Shown one piece after another: positions 37,731-46,576 of a stretch of DNA of 64,000 bases. The notes under the pieces were generated by a model. It was not told the DNA's origin, did no database searches, and saw only the letters and a program-made list of their open reading frames with translations. The translations under genes were made by a program, and so were the position numbers. Numbering within the stretch: position 1 is the first letter of the stretch; each line of letters begins with the position of its first letter. Source of the DNA: Corallococcus sp. EGB (GTDB lineage Bacteria > Myxococcota > Myxococcia > Myxococcales > Myxococcaceae); the NCBI RefSeq assembly GCF_019968905.1, contig NZ_CP079946.1:8963356-9027355 (forward strand), read 5' to 3'.

Positions 37731-39653
37731 TCGCGTCAGCCGCTCCAGGCTGGCGCGCTGCCGCTCCGGCGTCATCCCCGCGCTGGACTCCACCTGACGG
37801 ATGAGCAGCTCCAGCGTGGCCTTCAGGGGCGTCAGCGGCGTGCGCAGCTCGTGGCTCGCCATGGAGAGGAATTGATCCCGGATGGCGATGGCCTCGCGCA
37901 GCTCCTTCTGCGTCCGGTCGATGCGCGCCGCCATCTCGTTGAAGCCCGATGCCAACTGCGCCACCTCGTCGTCGCCCCGGGCCTGCACGCGCTGCTCCGC
38001 GGACGGCGTGCCCAGCACGGCGAAGCCATCCCGGAGACTCTCCAGCCGCACCGCCACGTCCCGCCCCACCCACTGCGACAGGAGCAGTGAGATGGCCCCC
38101 GCCAGCGCCGCGATGGCCACCACCCACCCGCCCATGCGCGTCACCGGCGCGAACGCTTCGCGCAGCCCCGCCGTCACCACCACCGTCCAGGGCGTGCCCT
38201 CCACCTGCGCGTGTGCCACCAGCAGGCGCCGCCCGGACGCGCCGAACGCCTCCCGCATCCCCTCCGGCGCCGCCAGCGCCTCCTCCCCGATGAAGTCCAG
38301 CACCGGCGCCCGCATGAGCACGTCGCCCCGGTCCGTCTCGCGCAGGAGCGTCCCATCACGGCGGTCGAACAGCTCCACGTGGTAGCTGCGCGAGGCGAGC
38401 GTCGGCTGCAGGCCCAGGCGCTTCAGGGACAGCCCGCCCACCAAGACCAGGCGCCTGCCGTCCCCCAGCTCCACCGGCGCGGTGAAGACCACGAAGGGCA
38501 CCCCGGCCCGGGAGAGGAAGGGCTTGGACAGGGACACCTGGTCGCCGCCCTTCAACGTCTGCTGGAAGTATTCCCGTTCCGCGAAGTTGCCGGTGCGCCG
38601 GTTCAGCTTCACGGAGGGCACCAGCGTCTCCCCCGCCGAGTCCAGCAGCCACGTCGCGTCGAACAGTCCGGAGTCGAACTCCAGCAGCTCCACCCGCTCG
38701 CGCAGGACCTCCAGGTTCCCCGTGCGCGCCGCGGCGATAAAGGCCGGGTCCCGGCTCTGCGCGCCCAGGAGCGCGCGCGCCAGCGACGCCGTCTGCTCCA
38801 GCCACGCCTTCTCCGCGACCACCGCCTGCTGCGCCTTGCCGCGCAGCTCCACCTCGAGCGCCCGCTGCGCCACGTAGGACGTCACCGCCCCCAGCCCCAG
38901 GATGGGCAGCACCGACGCCAGGGCCATGCCCCGGAACAGCCGCCAGCGCACCCCGGACAGCACGGGCAGCTCGCGCATCCCCAGCAACAGCACACAGGAC
39001 AAGGCCAGCACCGCGTACACGCCCATCCCGGCCCAGGAGCCCCGCGACCCCAGCGCGAGCGTCATGTTCAGGAACAGGATGCCCAGGCCACCCAAGGCGA
39101 TGCGGCAGGCCCGGCCGTGGCGTCTCCACAGGCCCACCGCCAGCAGCGCTCCCGTCGCCAGGAAGGCCCCACCCAGGAGCCGGACGAACGGCCCGAACGC
39201 CAGCAGCGACATGCGGATGAAGCTGCTGGGAATCAGGACCATCAGTCCGCCGAAGCTCAGCGCCACGCAGGCGATGAGCACCGACAGCAGGCCCCGCTCC
39301 TGGAAGCGGCGGGTCCGCTCCAGCAACAACAGGCCCGCGAGCAGCGGGTAGAGCACGAAGCCGGTGATGCCCCGGGGCAGCACCGTGGCGCCCCACCAGT
39401 AGAACGCCACCGCTCCCAGGAAGAGCGCCCGGCCCAGCCACCCCACGAACGGGGGCCAGGTGGGGTACAGCATCGCGGCGAGCATCGTCGCCGAGCCCAC
39501 CAGGAAGAGGCTGCCGAGCGGGCGGACGTACGGGTAGATGAGCTGGAAGATGCTGGCCCCGAATTCGTAGGGCACGAAGACCATCGTGGTGCCCACGACG
39601 AGGCCGAAGGCCGCCGCGAACCACTCCACCCGTGCCCGCTCCAGGATGCCCAC
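37173..39653 (-). CDS. Cache-domain membrane sensor histidine kinase, copy 1 (downstream)
   Basis: 826 residues from GTG 39653, a start chosen by alignment with the tandem paralogue. The N-terminal region has about eight membrane helices (about 1-240). A dCache-like extracytoplasmic sensor (about 270-480, including REYFQQTLKGG and FLSRAGVPFVVFTAPV) ends at a transmembrane helix. HAMP, HisKA (phospho-acceptor His 601 in SHELRTPL) and HATPase_c (GGLGLGLAI) follow. It likely senses a small extracellular ligand. The last 558 bp match the tandem copy with only three differences. Overlaps the AraC regulator start by one base. Confidence 0.9.
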   Translation of the reverse strand: MGILERARVEWFAAAFGLVVGTTMVFVPYEFGASIFQLIYPYVRPLGSLFLVGSATMLAAMLYPTWPPFVGWLGRALFLGAVAFYWWGATVLPRGITGFVLYPLLAGLLLLERTRRFQERGLLSVLIACVALSFGGLMVLIPSSFIRMSLLAFGPFVRLLGGAFLATGALLAVGLWRRHGRACRIALGGLGILFLNMTLALGSRGSWAGMGVYAVLALSCVLLLGMRELPVLSGVRWRLFRGMALASVLPILGLGAVTSYVAQRALEVELRGKAQQAVVAEKAWLEQTASLARALLGAQSRDPAFIAAARTGNLEVLRERVELLEFDSGLFDATWLLDSAGETLVPSVKLNRRTGNFAEREYFQQTLKGGDQVSLSKPFLSRAGVPFVVFTAPVELGDGRRLVLVGGLSLKRLGLQPTLASRSYHVELFDRRDGTLLRETDRGDVLMRAPVLDFIGEEALAAPEGMREAFGASGRRLLVAHAQVEGTPWTVVVTAGLREAFAPVTRMGGWVVAIAALAGAISLLLSQWVGRDVAVRLESLRDGFAVLGTPSAEQRVQARGDDEVAQLASGFNEMAARIDRTQKELREAIAIRDQFLSMASHELRTPLTPLKATLELLIRQVESSAGMTPERQRASLERLTRQVDRLTRLIGDMLDVSRLQSGRFTLTVAPMDLVALAREVVERIQVTRPERQGLLSLEVPDAPLVGRWDEQRLDQLLTNLVENALRYSPPGMPVAVRVREEEGQVRVDVEDRGIGIPAESLSQLFTPFFRARNAAEHYAGGLGLGLAICREIVERHGGRIEARSEGPGQGTCFTVWLPRSAVAEAV

Positions 39654-39724
39654 GGAAGGAGAGTACACAACCCGGGCGGAAGCGCACGGCCCGGTTGTCG
39701 CCGCCGCTCGCTCCCTGTCGCGTA

Positions 39725-40282
39725 TCAGGCCGCTTCCGCGACAGCCGAGCGGGGCAGCCACACCGTGAAGCATGTGCCCTGCCCCGGCCCCTCGCTGCGC
39801 GCCTCGATGCGGCCTCCGTGCCGCTCCACGATTTCGCGGCAGATGGCCAGGCCCAGGCCCAGTCCTCCGGCGTAGTGCTCCGCCGCGTTGCGCGCTCGGA
39901 AGAAGGGCGTGAAGAGCTGCGACAGGCTCTCCGCCGGAATCCCGATGCCCCGGTCCTCCACGTCCACCCGCACCTGCCCGTCCTCCTCGCGCACCCGCAC
40001 GGCCACCGGCGTCCCCGGCGGCGAATAGCGCAGGGCGTTCTCCACCAGGTTCGTCAGCAGCTGATCCAACCGCTGCTCGTCCCACCGCCCCACCAGCGGC
40101 GCGTCCGGGACCTCCAGGGACAACAACCCCTGGCGCTCAGGGCGCGTGACCTGGATGCGCTCCACCACCTCGCGCGCCAGCGCCACCAGGTCCATGGGCG
40201 CCACCGTCAGCGTGAAGCGCCCGGACTGCAACCGCGACACGTCCAGCATGTCGCCAATCAGCCGCGTCAGCCGGTCCACCTG
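39725..40282. repeat. 558-bp near-identical repeat, copy B
   Basis: The 3' end of kinase copy 2; see copy A at 37173-37730. Direct-repeat orientation, so recombination between the copies could delete one kinase or give a chimera. Confidence 0.9.
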
Positions 40283-42205
40283 CCGGTTCAGCCGGGCGAT
40301 GGTGTCTCGCTGCCGCTCCGGGCTCGCCTCCCGGCCGGAGCTGAGCTGACGGATGAGCAGCTCCAGCGTGGCCTTCAGGGGCGTCAGCGGCGTGCGCAGC
40401 TCGTGGCTCGCCATGGAGAGGAATTGATCCCGGATGGCGATGGCCTCGCGCAGCTCCTTCTGCGTCCGGTCGATGCGCGCCGCCATCTCGTTGAAGCCCG
40501 CGGTGAGCTGGGCAATCTCATCATCGCCCCGGGCCTGCACGCGCTGCTCCACGGACGGCGTGCCCAGCACGGCGAAGCCATCCCGGAGACTCTCCAGCCG
40601 CACCGCCACGTCCCGCCCCACCCACTGCGACAGGAGGAGCGAGACGGCCCCCGCGAGCAACGCGATGGCCACCACCCACCCGCCCATGCGCGTCACCGGC
40701 GCGAATGCCTCGCGCAGCCCCGCCGTCACCACCACCGTCCAGGGCGTGCCCTCCACCTGCGCGTGTGCCACCACCATCCGGCGCCCCGTGCCGTCGAATG
40801 CCTCCACGAGCCCCTCCGGCCGCGCCAGCGCCTCCGCCCCGATGAGGTCCAGCACCGGCGCCCGCGTGAGCACGTCGCCCCGGTCCGTCTCGCGCAGGAG
40901 CGTCCCATCACGGCGGTCGAACAGCTCCACGTGGTAGCCGGGTGAGGCGAGCGCCGGCTGCAATTCCATCCGCTTCAGCGACAGCGCGCCCACGAGGAAG
41001 GCGCGCCGGCCCGCGCCCAGGTCCATGGGCACCGTGACCACGACGAAGGGCAGGTTCGCGTGGGAGAGGAAGGGCCGAGACAGCAGCACCTGGGCGCCGC
41101 CCCTCATCGCGTCATGGAAGTAGGCCCGGTACGCGAAGTTGCCGCTCACCCAGTTGAGCCGCACGGAGGGCATCAGCGTGTCGCCGGTGTCATCCAGCAG
41201 CCAGGCCGCGTCGAACAGCCCGGACTGCCCCTCCAGCAGCGCCAGCCGCTCCCGCATGCCCTCGCGGTTCCCCGCGCGCACCAGGGCGACGAAGCCGGGC
41301 CCCTGGCTGTACACGCGCAACATCGAGCTCGCCATGGCGGCCGTCTGCGCCAGCCACGCGGTCTCCGCGGCCACCGCCTGCCGCGCCTTGTCGTGCAGCT
41401 CCGCCTCCAGGGCCTTCTGCGCCAGGTACGACGCCATCGCGCCCACGCCCATGATGGGCAGCACCGACGCCAGCGCCATGCCGCGGAACAGCCGCCAGCG
41501 CACCCCTGCCAGGACCGGCCACCGGCGCACCCCCGCCAGCAGCGCGCACACCACCGTCAGCACGGCATACACGCTCATCCCCGACCACGAGCGCCGCGAC
41601 ACCACCGCGAGCGTCATGTGCAGGAACAGGAGGGCCAGGCCGCCCAGGGCCAGCCGGCACTGCACCGGCTTGCGGCGCCACAGCCCCACGGCGAGCAGCG
41701 TCCCCTTCAGCAGGAAGAGGAACCCCACCCACCGGAGGTAGGGCCCCAGCGACGCCAGGGCGAAGCGCACGAAGTCCTGGGGCGCCCAGAGCATCAGCGG
41801 CCCGAAGCACAGCGCCACGCACGACAGGAACACCGGCAGCAGGCCCCGCCCCCGGCGCAGGGTCCGCGGCTCCATGACGAGCAGGGCCATCAGGAACAGG
41901 TAGACGACGGTGCCCGTGAGGCTGACGGGCAGGACGCAGACCGCCCACCAGTAGACCGCGACCGCGGCCAGCACGAACGCGCGCCCCACCCACCCCACGA
42001 AGGCAGGCCAGGCCGGATACATGCGCGCGACGAGCATCAGCGCCGCGCCAACGAGGAACAGGCTCCCCAGCAGCCGGATGTGCGGATAGATGTATTGGAA
42101 GAGGACGGAGCCGAACTCATAGGGCACGAACACCATCGAGGTGCCCACCACGAGGCCCATCGCCACCGCGAACCACTCAATGCGCGCCCGCTCCAGGAGT
42201 TCCAC
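39725..42205 (-). CDS. Cache-domain membrane sensor histidine kinase, copy 2 (upstream)
   Basis: 826 residues, exactly the length of its neighbour, from GTG 42205. The alternative GTG at 42214 adds three residues. Same architecture: about eight membrane helices, a dCache-like sensor (about 270-480), HAMP, HisKA (His 601) and HATPase_c. The sensor half is clearly diverged from copy 1 while the kinase half is nearly identical. That mosaic points to a tandem duplication followed by gene conversion in the kinase region, and implies two sensors feeding the same output. Gap to copy 1 is 71 bp. The frame upstream to 43012 is a shadow. Confidence 0.9.
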   Translation of the reverse strand: MELLERARIEWFAVAMGLVVGTSMVFVPYEFGSVLFQYIYPHIRLLGSLFLVGAALMLVARMYPAWPAFVGWVGRAFVLAAVAVYWWAVCVLPVSLTGTVVYLFLMALLVMEPRTLRRGRGLLPVFLSCVALCFGPLMLWAPQDFVRFALASLGPYLRWVGFLFLLKGTLLAVGLWRRKPVQCRLALGGLALLFLHMTLAVVSRRSWSGMSVYAVLTVVCALLAGVRRWPVLAGVRWRLFRGMALASVLPIMGVGAMASYLAQKALEAELHDKARQAVAAETAWLAQTAAMASSMLRVYSQGPGFVALVRAGNREGMRERLALLEGQSGLFDAAWLLDDTGDTLMPSVRLNWVSGNFAYRAYFHDAMRGGAQVLLSRPFLSHANLPFVVVTVPMDLGAGRRAFLVGALSLKRMELQPALASPGYHVELFDRRDGTLLRETDRGDVLTRAPVLDLIGAEALARPEGLVEAFDGTGRRMVVAHAQVEGTPWTVVVTAGLREAFAPVTRMGGWVVAIALLAGAVSLLLSQWVGRDVAVRLESLRDGFAVLGTPSVEQRVQARGDDEIAQLTAGFNEMAARIDRTQKELREAIAIRDQFLSMASHELRTPLTPLKATLELLIRQLSSGREASPERQRDTIARLNRQVDRLTRLIGDMLDVSRLQSGRFTLTVAPMDLVALAREVVERIQVTRPERQGLLSLEVPDAPLVGRWDEQRLDQLLTNLVENALRYSPPGTPVAVRVREEDGQVRVDVEDRGIGIPAESLSQLFTPFFRARNAAEHYAGGLGLGLAICREIVERHGGRIEARSEGPGQGTCFTVWLPRSAVAEAA

Positions 42206-42591
42206 GGCGCGCACCCTGACACAACCCGCCCCGAGGCGCGGGGCGCGGGTGTCGGGCGACCACGCCGTTCGTCCAATGCTTGGCGCCGCCCCTTCGGCTC
42301 GCATCCTCCGGGTGTCACGCTCCCTCACGCCCGGGCCGCTCCCACATGCGGTGCGGCCTTCGTCTTGTTGATGATCAAAAAGTCCGACTGCGTAATACCG
42401 GCCCCGCCCTTGCGAAGCACCTTGTCGCCGCCGCGCTCCACGACCCCATCGTGAAGGCCCGCTGCGAAGCGTTGCGCCGGTGAGGCTTGTCGCGCGCGTC
42501 GCAAGGCCCCAGAGCGGCGCGGGCGGGCCAGTTCCTCCACGGCCAATGTCTGGCATTGCGTCCAACGGCGGCGTGGCTGGGCCCGAGGTCG
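42206..42591. other. 386-bp region upstream of kinase copy 2
   Basis: Presumed promoter region of the kinase operon. A locally A/T-richer stretch near 42362-42400 could be a promoter, but no confident -10/-35 pair was found. No gene is visible. Confidence 0.4.
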
Positions 42592-43060
42592 CCGGGCAAG
42601 GACAAGGCCCCTGCGGTGCGTCCGGAGATTGTCCAGGTGTGCCAGGAGCTGAAGCAAGAGGTGCTGCGCGACACGGCCCCGGACGACCACCTGATGGTAA
42701 TCCTCCGCACGGGCCGCGGCGGTGGCCACCCGGGTGTGAAAGTGCAGGACTTCGAGCCCATCGACAGCGGCTCCTTCGCGCAGAAGCTGTTCGACGGCAC
42801 GAAGGAGAACGGCCACTACCGCATCGGCCTGCGCACGCCGGGCGAGGCCGCGGAGGGCCATGCGCTGGGCCTTCCACGACGAGGGCCTGTCGGATGCGCA
42901 GGCCGAGCATTGGCGAGGCGACGGTCAGCCGCGCCCGGTGCCCGTACCGAGAGACTGGAGACGAAGTGCCGCGGCCCAAGGCTGCGGCAACTTCTCGCAA
43001 AGAGTCCTTCACCGCCTGCGAGCGCGACGCGCCGCAAAACCCGGAACAGGTCCTGGAGCC
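42592..43060 (+). pseudogene. Frameshifted remnant of an unrecognised gene
   Basis: Coding-like text spans three frames in order: a hydrophilic domain (about 42600-42858, for example [18 protein letters not shown]), a continuation after an apparent one-base insertion near 42857 ([17 protein letters not shown]), and a Lys/Glu-rich tail in a third frame from about 42965. No complete frame, start codon or ribosome-binding site joins them. I do not recognise the family. The region between the kinase start (42205) and this remnant holds nothing else I can support. Confidence 0.35.
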
Positions 43061-43066
43061 GCAGCA

Positions 43067-43735
43067 TCAGTGGCGCGGGCGCCGGGGCTTCCTCACGGCG
43101 CGAACCGTGCGGCTCGCCCCTCCACCCGCGTAGAAGATGTCGCCACCGTCCGACTCGAGCCCGGTGACCGTCATGCCCTCGGGCAGCGTGAGCCGGACAA
43201 GCACGCGACCGTCTTCCGGGTCGATGCGTCGGATGTCACTCGAATCACCTTCCGCGGTGCCGTGCCACAACTCGCCCTGCGTCCACGTCACGCCCGTGAC
43301 GAAGCGCTTGGATTCAAGGGTGCGCAGGACAGCGCCCGTCTCGGGGTCGATTTGATGAATCACCCGGCCGCGAAACTGCCCCACCCATAGAAACCCCTCG
43401 GCCCAGGTGAGCCCCGAGTCGTTGCCATTGCCGGGGGCAGGCACGGTCTTCAGAACCTGTCCCGTCCCAGGGTCGATCTTCCGGATGCGGCCCTCGCCGA
43501 GCTGAAAGAGGTGCCGACCATCGAAAGCGGTTCCCGCGTCGCATGGAACGTCGAGGGTGCGCACAGGTTCACCGCTCACCGGGTCGAAGGCCTGGAGTCT
43601 CTCGCCTCCGGCGAACCAGACGTTCGCGCCGTCATACGTCACGCCATGGACGCGCGAGGCGACATCAAATGGGCCGTACTCACGGAGAATCTCCGCTGGC
43701 TGTGTCTCCTCCGCCTCGCTCCGCGTCTTGTCCAT
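43067..43735 (-). CDS. Beta-propeller (Vgb/glutamine cyclotransferase-like) protein
   Basis: 222 residues. Five to six blades are marked by repeating strands such as GVTYDGANVWFAGG, GLTWAEGFLWVGQF and GVTWTQGELWHG, each with a Trp-Val or Leu-Trp turn. This resembles glutaminyl cyclotransferase and virginiamycin B lyase-like propellers. No signal peptide is visible from the ATG 43735, so it is likely cytosolic. ATG 43735 has GGAG seven bases upstream and is preferred to the GTG 43741. It lies downstream of the winged-helix regulator on the same strand (26 bp gap). Confidence 0.72.
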   Translation of the reverse strand: MDKTRSEAEETQPAEILREYGPFDVASRVHGVTYDGANVWFAGGERLQAFDPVSGEPVRTLDVPCDAGTAFDGRHLFQLGEGRIRKIDPGTGQVLKTVPAPGNGNDSGLTWAEGFLWVGQFRGRVIHQIDPETGAVLRTLESKRFVTGVTWTQGELWHGTAEGDSSDIRRIDPEDGRVLVRLTLPEGMTVTGLESDGGDIFYAGGGASRTVRAVRKPRRPRH

Positions 43736-43761
43736 GTCCACGCTCCATCCCGCGCCCCGCT

Positions 43762-44982
43762 CTACTCAAAGAGAGTGGAGGCTGGGAGTAACAAAGCCGT
43801 CGTGAAGCCACTGACAGGGGGTGCCACCCAGCGGCGCGCGCGGCCACTGCCGAGCGCGCGCACCCGTCCGTCCTCCGCCAGCGAGGAGAGGGCGCGTTGC
43901 ACCGTGCGTTGACTTGCACCGAGCACGAGCGCGAGCGCCGAAGTCGACCAATGTTCGCCGTCCGCGAGCAGCGCCAACACAGCACCGCCCGCTCCCTCGA
44001 CGGGTGGCGCGAGGACCCGCACCTCCATTGAATGCCGCGGAGCCAGGGCGAAGCCAAGAGGCGTTGCCCGGATATCCGCCAGGTCGCGCAACTGGGCTCT
44101 CAGGCGGCCCAGCTCGACGCGCAGGCGCACGCGATAGGATGCGTTCACGCGCCGCGCTCCGAATACGTCCCGGGCAAGGTCATCTCGCGAGGCCGCGCCA
44201 GGCCAGGCCTCGGCCAGTACGCGCAGGAGTTCGAACAACACGGGGCGGGTGGCCAGCGTCACGACGCGCGCGCGTGCGTGGACCGTTCGACGGCAGGCGT
44301 TGACGACGAGGTGCCCCGAGCCCAGCAGCGACTCGACCTCATCGAGCATGACCAGGCTCGCCTCGCCCCGGACGATGACTCGCGCGGCGGGGAGGCGCAG
44401 GACACGAGCGGCATGCTCGACCTCGGCGTCGAGCGAGGGGATGCGCGCACGTTCGGCGGCGCTCCGCGCGTGTCCGAGCGCGACGCGGGCGGCATGGGTG
44501 GCCCCTCGCCGCAGCGCCACCTCGAATTCCAGCAGACGCGCGACAGCCAGGGTCATCGCGGATGCACCCAGGAGGTCGAGCTCGGCCACGGCCCGCTCGG
44601 CCTCATCGACGCGCCCCAGCAACAGGGCTCGCCGCGCCTGCAACAACCGCGTGTAGCGCGCGTTCCGCCAGTCACCGTGGCGAATGAAGGTGCGCAGCGC
44701 TTCGCCGAGCGTGCGGCCGGCCCCTCCGAGGTCCCGAGACGCGAGTGCCACCTCGGCCTCCGCGACGTTGCAGCGAGCCCGCGCGAGGGCGTCGCTGGAG
44801 CCGTAGGCGCGAGCCGCGCGCCGCAGGAGCTGCGTCGCCTGCGCGAATCCCCCCATCTGCGCCATGGCGATGCCCCTCATGGCCAACGCTGGCGCGTCCT
44901 CTCGGAGTGCCACGCGCTGGAGTGCACCCAGGGGGTCTCCCTCCTCCAGTGCCCGAGCCGCCGCCATGGTGAGTGCATCCAT
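43762..44982 (-). CDS. TPR/winged-helix transcriptional regulator
   Basis: 406 residues. An N-terminal helical repeat (TPR-like, about 5-190) is followed by an OmpR/SARP-type winged helix with an Arg-rich recognition helix (about 265-330) and a second helix-turn-helix near the C-terminus (about 345-400, ALVLGASQRTVQRALSSL). Two DNA-binding modules in one protein are unusual. ATG 44982 is used because GAGG lies nine bases upstream. It is divergent from the DUF899 gene with 114 bp between starts, so it probably regulates that locus. The propeller gene follows it. Confidence 0.75.
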   Translation of the reverse strand: MDALTMAAARALEEGDPLGALQRVALREDAPALAMRGIAMAQMGGFAQATQLLRRAARAYGSSDALARARCNVAEAEVALASRDLGGAGRTLGEALRTFIRHGDWRNARYTRLLQARRALLLGRVDEAERAVAELDLLGASAMTLAVARLLEFEVALRRGATHAARVALGHARSAAERARIPSLDAEVEHAARVLRLPAARVIVRGEASLVMLDEVESLLGSGHLVVNACRRTVHARARVVTLATRPVLFELLRVLAEAWPGAASRDDLARDVFGARRVNASYRVRLRVELGRLRAQLRDLADIRATPLGFALAPRHSMEVRVLAPPVEGAGGAVLALLADGEHWSTSALALVLGASQRTVQRALSSLAEDGRVRALGSGRARRWVAPPVSGFTTALLLPASTLFE

Positions 44983-45096
44983 GACGCACATCCTCTGGCA
45001 CCCCTTCCGTGTTGGGAAGCCCGTCGCGTTTGTTACTCCCGGCTCGCGCTTCCCGTCCATTACGTCTGGGGCATCCACCCCAGCAGAGGAATCACG

Positions 45097-45804
45097 GTGA
45101 CACACGCCATTACGGAGTCGAGGAGTGAGTGGCTGGCCGCGCGCAAGGAGCTGTTGGCGAAGGAGAAGGCCCTCACGCGCATGCGCGACGAGCTGAGCGC
45201 CACACGCCGCACCATGCCCTGGCTGCGTGTGACCGAGCCATACGTGTTCGATGGCCCCGAGGGCAGGGAGACGCTTGCGCAGCTCTTCGCGGGCCGAAGC
45301 CAGTTGCTCGTCTACCACTTCATGTTCGCCCCCGAATGGGAGGCCGGTTGCAAGAACTGTTCGTTCTGGGCCGATTCCTTCAACGGAGTCGTCGAGCACC
45401 TGAGTCAGCGGGACGTCAGCTTCGTCGCCATCTCACGCGCGGAGCTGCCGAAGCTGCAGGCCTTCCGGCAGCGGATGGGCTGGCGCTTCAAGTGGGTGTC
45501 ATCGCATGGAAGCGAGTTCAACTTCGACTTCCAGGTGTCCTTCCGAGCAGACGCCGTGGCGCGTGGCGACGCCGTCTACAACTACGGACCGCTGCCGCAC
45601 TCCGCTTCAGACATGCCAGGCTTCAGCGTCTTCTCGAAGGATGAACGCGGCGACGTCTTCCACACCTACGGGACCTACGGGCGAGGCATTGATCCGCTCA
45701 ACACGGGCTATCAGCTCCTGGACCTCGTCCCGAAAGGCCGAGCCGAGGACGGATTGCCCTCGCCGATGCACTGGGTTCGCCGGCGGGACGAGTATGGCCC
45801 CTGA
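45097..45804 (+). CDS. DUF899-family thioredoxin-like protein
   Basis: 235 residues from GTG 45097, with AGAGGA six bases upstream. The family is recognised by its N-terminal helix (EWLAARKELLAKEKALTR), the conserved LLVYHFMF stretch, the GCKNCSFW motif with a CxxC pair near residue 87-90, and the central HGSEFNFDF segment. DUF899 proteins have a thioredoxin/AhpC-like fold; no substrate is known to me, though a thiol redox role is plausible from the CxxC. It overlaps the downstream small membrane protein by 11 bp and is divergent from the winged-helix regulator. Confidence 0.88.
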   Translation: MTHAITESRSEWLAARKELLAKEKALTRMRDELSATRRTMPWLRVTEPYVFDGPEGRETLAQLFAGRSQLLVYHFMFAPEWEAGCKNCSFWADSFNGVVEHLSQRDVSFVAISRAELPKLQAFRQRMGWRFKWVSSHGSEFNFDFQVSFRADAVARGDAVYNYGPLPHSASDMPGFSVFSKDERGDVFHTYGTYGRGIDPLNTGYQLLDLVPKGRAEDGLPSPMHWVRRRDEYGP

Positions 45805-46081
45805 GCATGAGGCAGGCCCACGGGTGGAGCGCCGCCCGGCAGTGCGTGCTCCCGCGGTATCGCTGGTCCTGGGGCTCATGGCCGCGCTCCTCCCGAAATG
45901 CCCGCTGTGCCTCGTCGCGTACCTGCCGGTGCTCGGAGTGACGGTCGGTGTCGCGGGAACCCTCAGCGCGATGCTGCGCCCCGCGGGCTTCGCCGTGGCG
46001 ACCCTCTCACTGGGATTCATCGTTGTTCGTCACATGCACAGACGGACGTCCGTTCAACGAGCCCCACGGCGGACGACCTGA
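45794..46081 (+). CDS. Small membrane protein with CPLC motif
   Basis: 95 residues with two hydrophobic segments (about 22-45 and 50-78) and a Lys-Cys-Pro-Leu-Cys motif inside the first. Such CPxC motifs occur in small metal-handling or redox membrane proteins. The ATG overlaps the 3' end of the DUF899 gene by 11 bp, so the two are translationally coupled and may work together in a redox or metal-linked process at the membrane (inference). Confidence 0.65.
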   Translation: MAPEHEAGPRVERRPAVRAPAVSLVLGLMAALLPKCPLCLVAYLPVLGVTVGVAGTLSAMLRPAGFAVATLSLGFIVVRHMHRRTSVQRAPRRTT

Positions 46082-46114
46082 CCCGCCACAGCCCCGGCAA
46101 CCGCGCCATCGCGG

Positions 46115-46354
46115 AGGAGACGGGCCGCTCCCGCGTGGAGGGGGCCGCCCTGCCAGGGCGACAGCAGCACCGGCCGCTTCGAGTCCCGTGGCTCCGTGCG
46201 GGCGGCGGGCCGCTGGGAGAGCACCGAGGCGAGCCTGAACAGCGGCAACGCGATGTCCACTCTTGCCGCCACCGGGGCCATGCATGGCACGCACCCTCCC
46301 CCTGGACCAGGAGGGCGTCCTGCGCGGCGAGGTCTGGGAATCCTTCGGCCTGTA
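46115..46354 (+). pseudogene. Possible remnant of a surface-protein gene 3' end
   Basis: A Ser/Thr-rich, coding-like segment (GRWESTEASLNSGNAMSTLAA-type text) is interrupted by a frame change near 46280 and followed by a plausible C-terminus ending in TAG at 46354. It has no start codon, and upstream text sits in yet another frame. Probably a decayed exported-protein gene, but this is weakly supported. Confidence 0.3.
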
Positions 46355-46576
46355 GCCCTCCGCGCTACAACCGGCGGGCTTCACGTAACGCGAAGAGATA
46401 CATCTCCTACGCAAAAAAAGTTTTCGGAGCCATCGTGGAAAACCACGCATTCCCTCTGAAAACAGTCACAATCCCAAACATGATTCAATCCCTGGCACGG
46501 GACCTGCTCTGACAGGGCACCACCCTCCGGCGCCCCACGCCGGAGGGGGACCCCATTCTCCGTCAGGGATTGCCCC
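46355..46576. other. Low-GC intergenic promoter region
   Basis: 222 bp with clearly lower GC at 46380-46480 (A-runs). It most likely carries the promoter and leader of the secreted protein gene at 46577. It ends in the hairpin at 46523-46547. Confidence 0.45.
46523..46547 (+). promoter_or_regulatory. Strong hairpin in the 5' leader of the secreted-protein gene
   Basis: A perfect 10-bp inverted repeat (CCCTCCGGCG/CGCCGGAGGG, 5-nt loop) ends 29 nt upstream of the start codon at 46577. With no T-run it could be a leader hairpin, an attenuator, or a terminator of the remnant upstream. Confidence 0.5.

Noticed and set aside
42487-43167. 226-codon plus-strand frame taken as an intact gene
   Set aside because: Only its middle looks coding; the continuation lies in other frames, so it is called a remnant.
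44032-45096. 5' extension of the DUF899 frame
   Set aside because: It overlaps the whole divergent regulator gene; the GTG at 45097 has a ribosome-binding site and starts the conserved family N-terminus.
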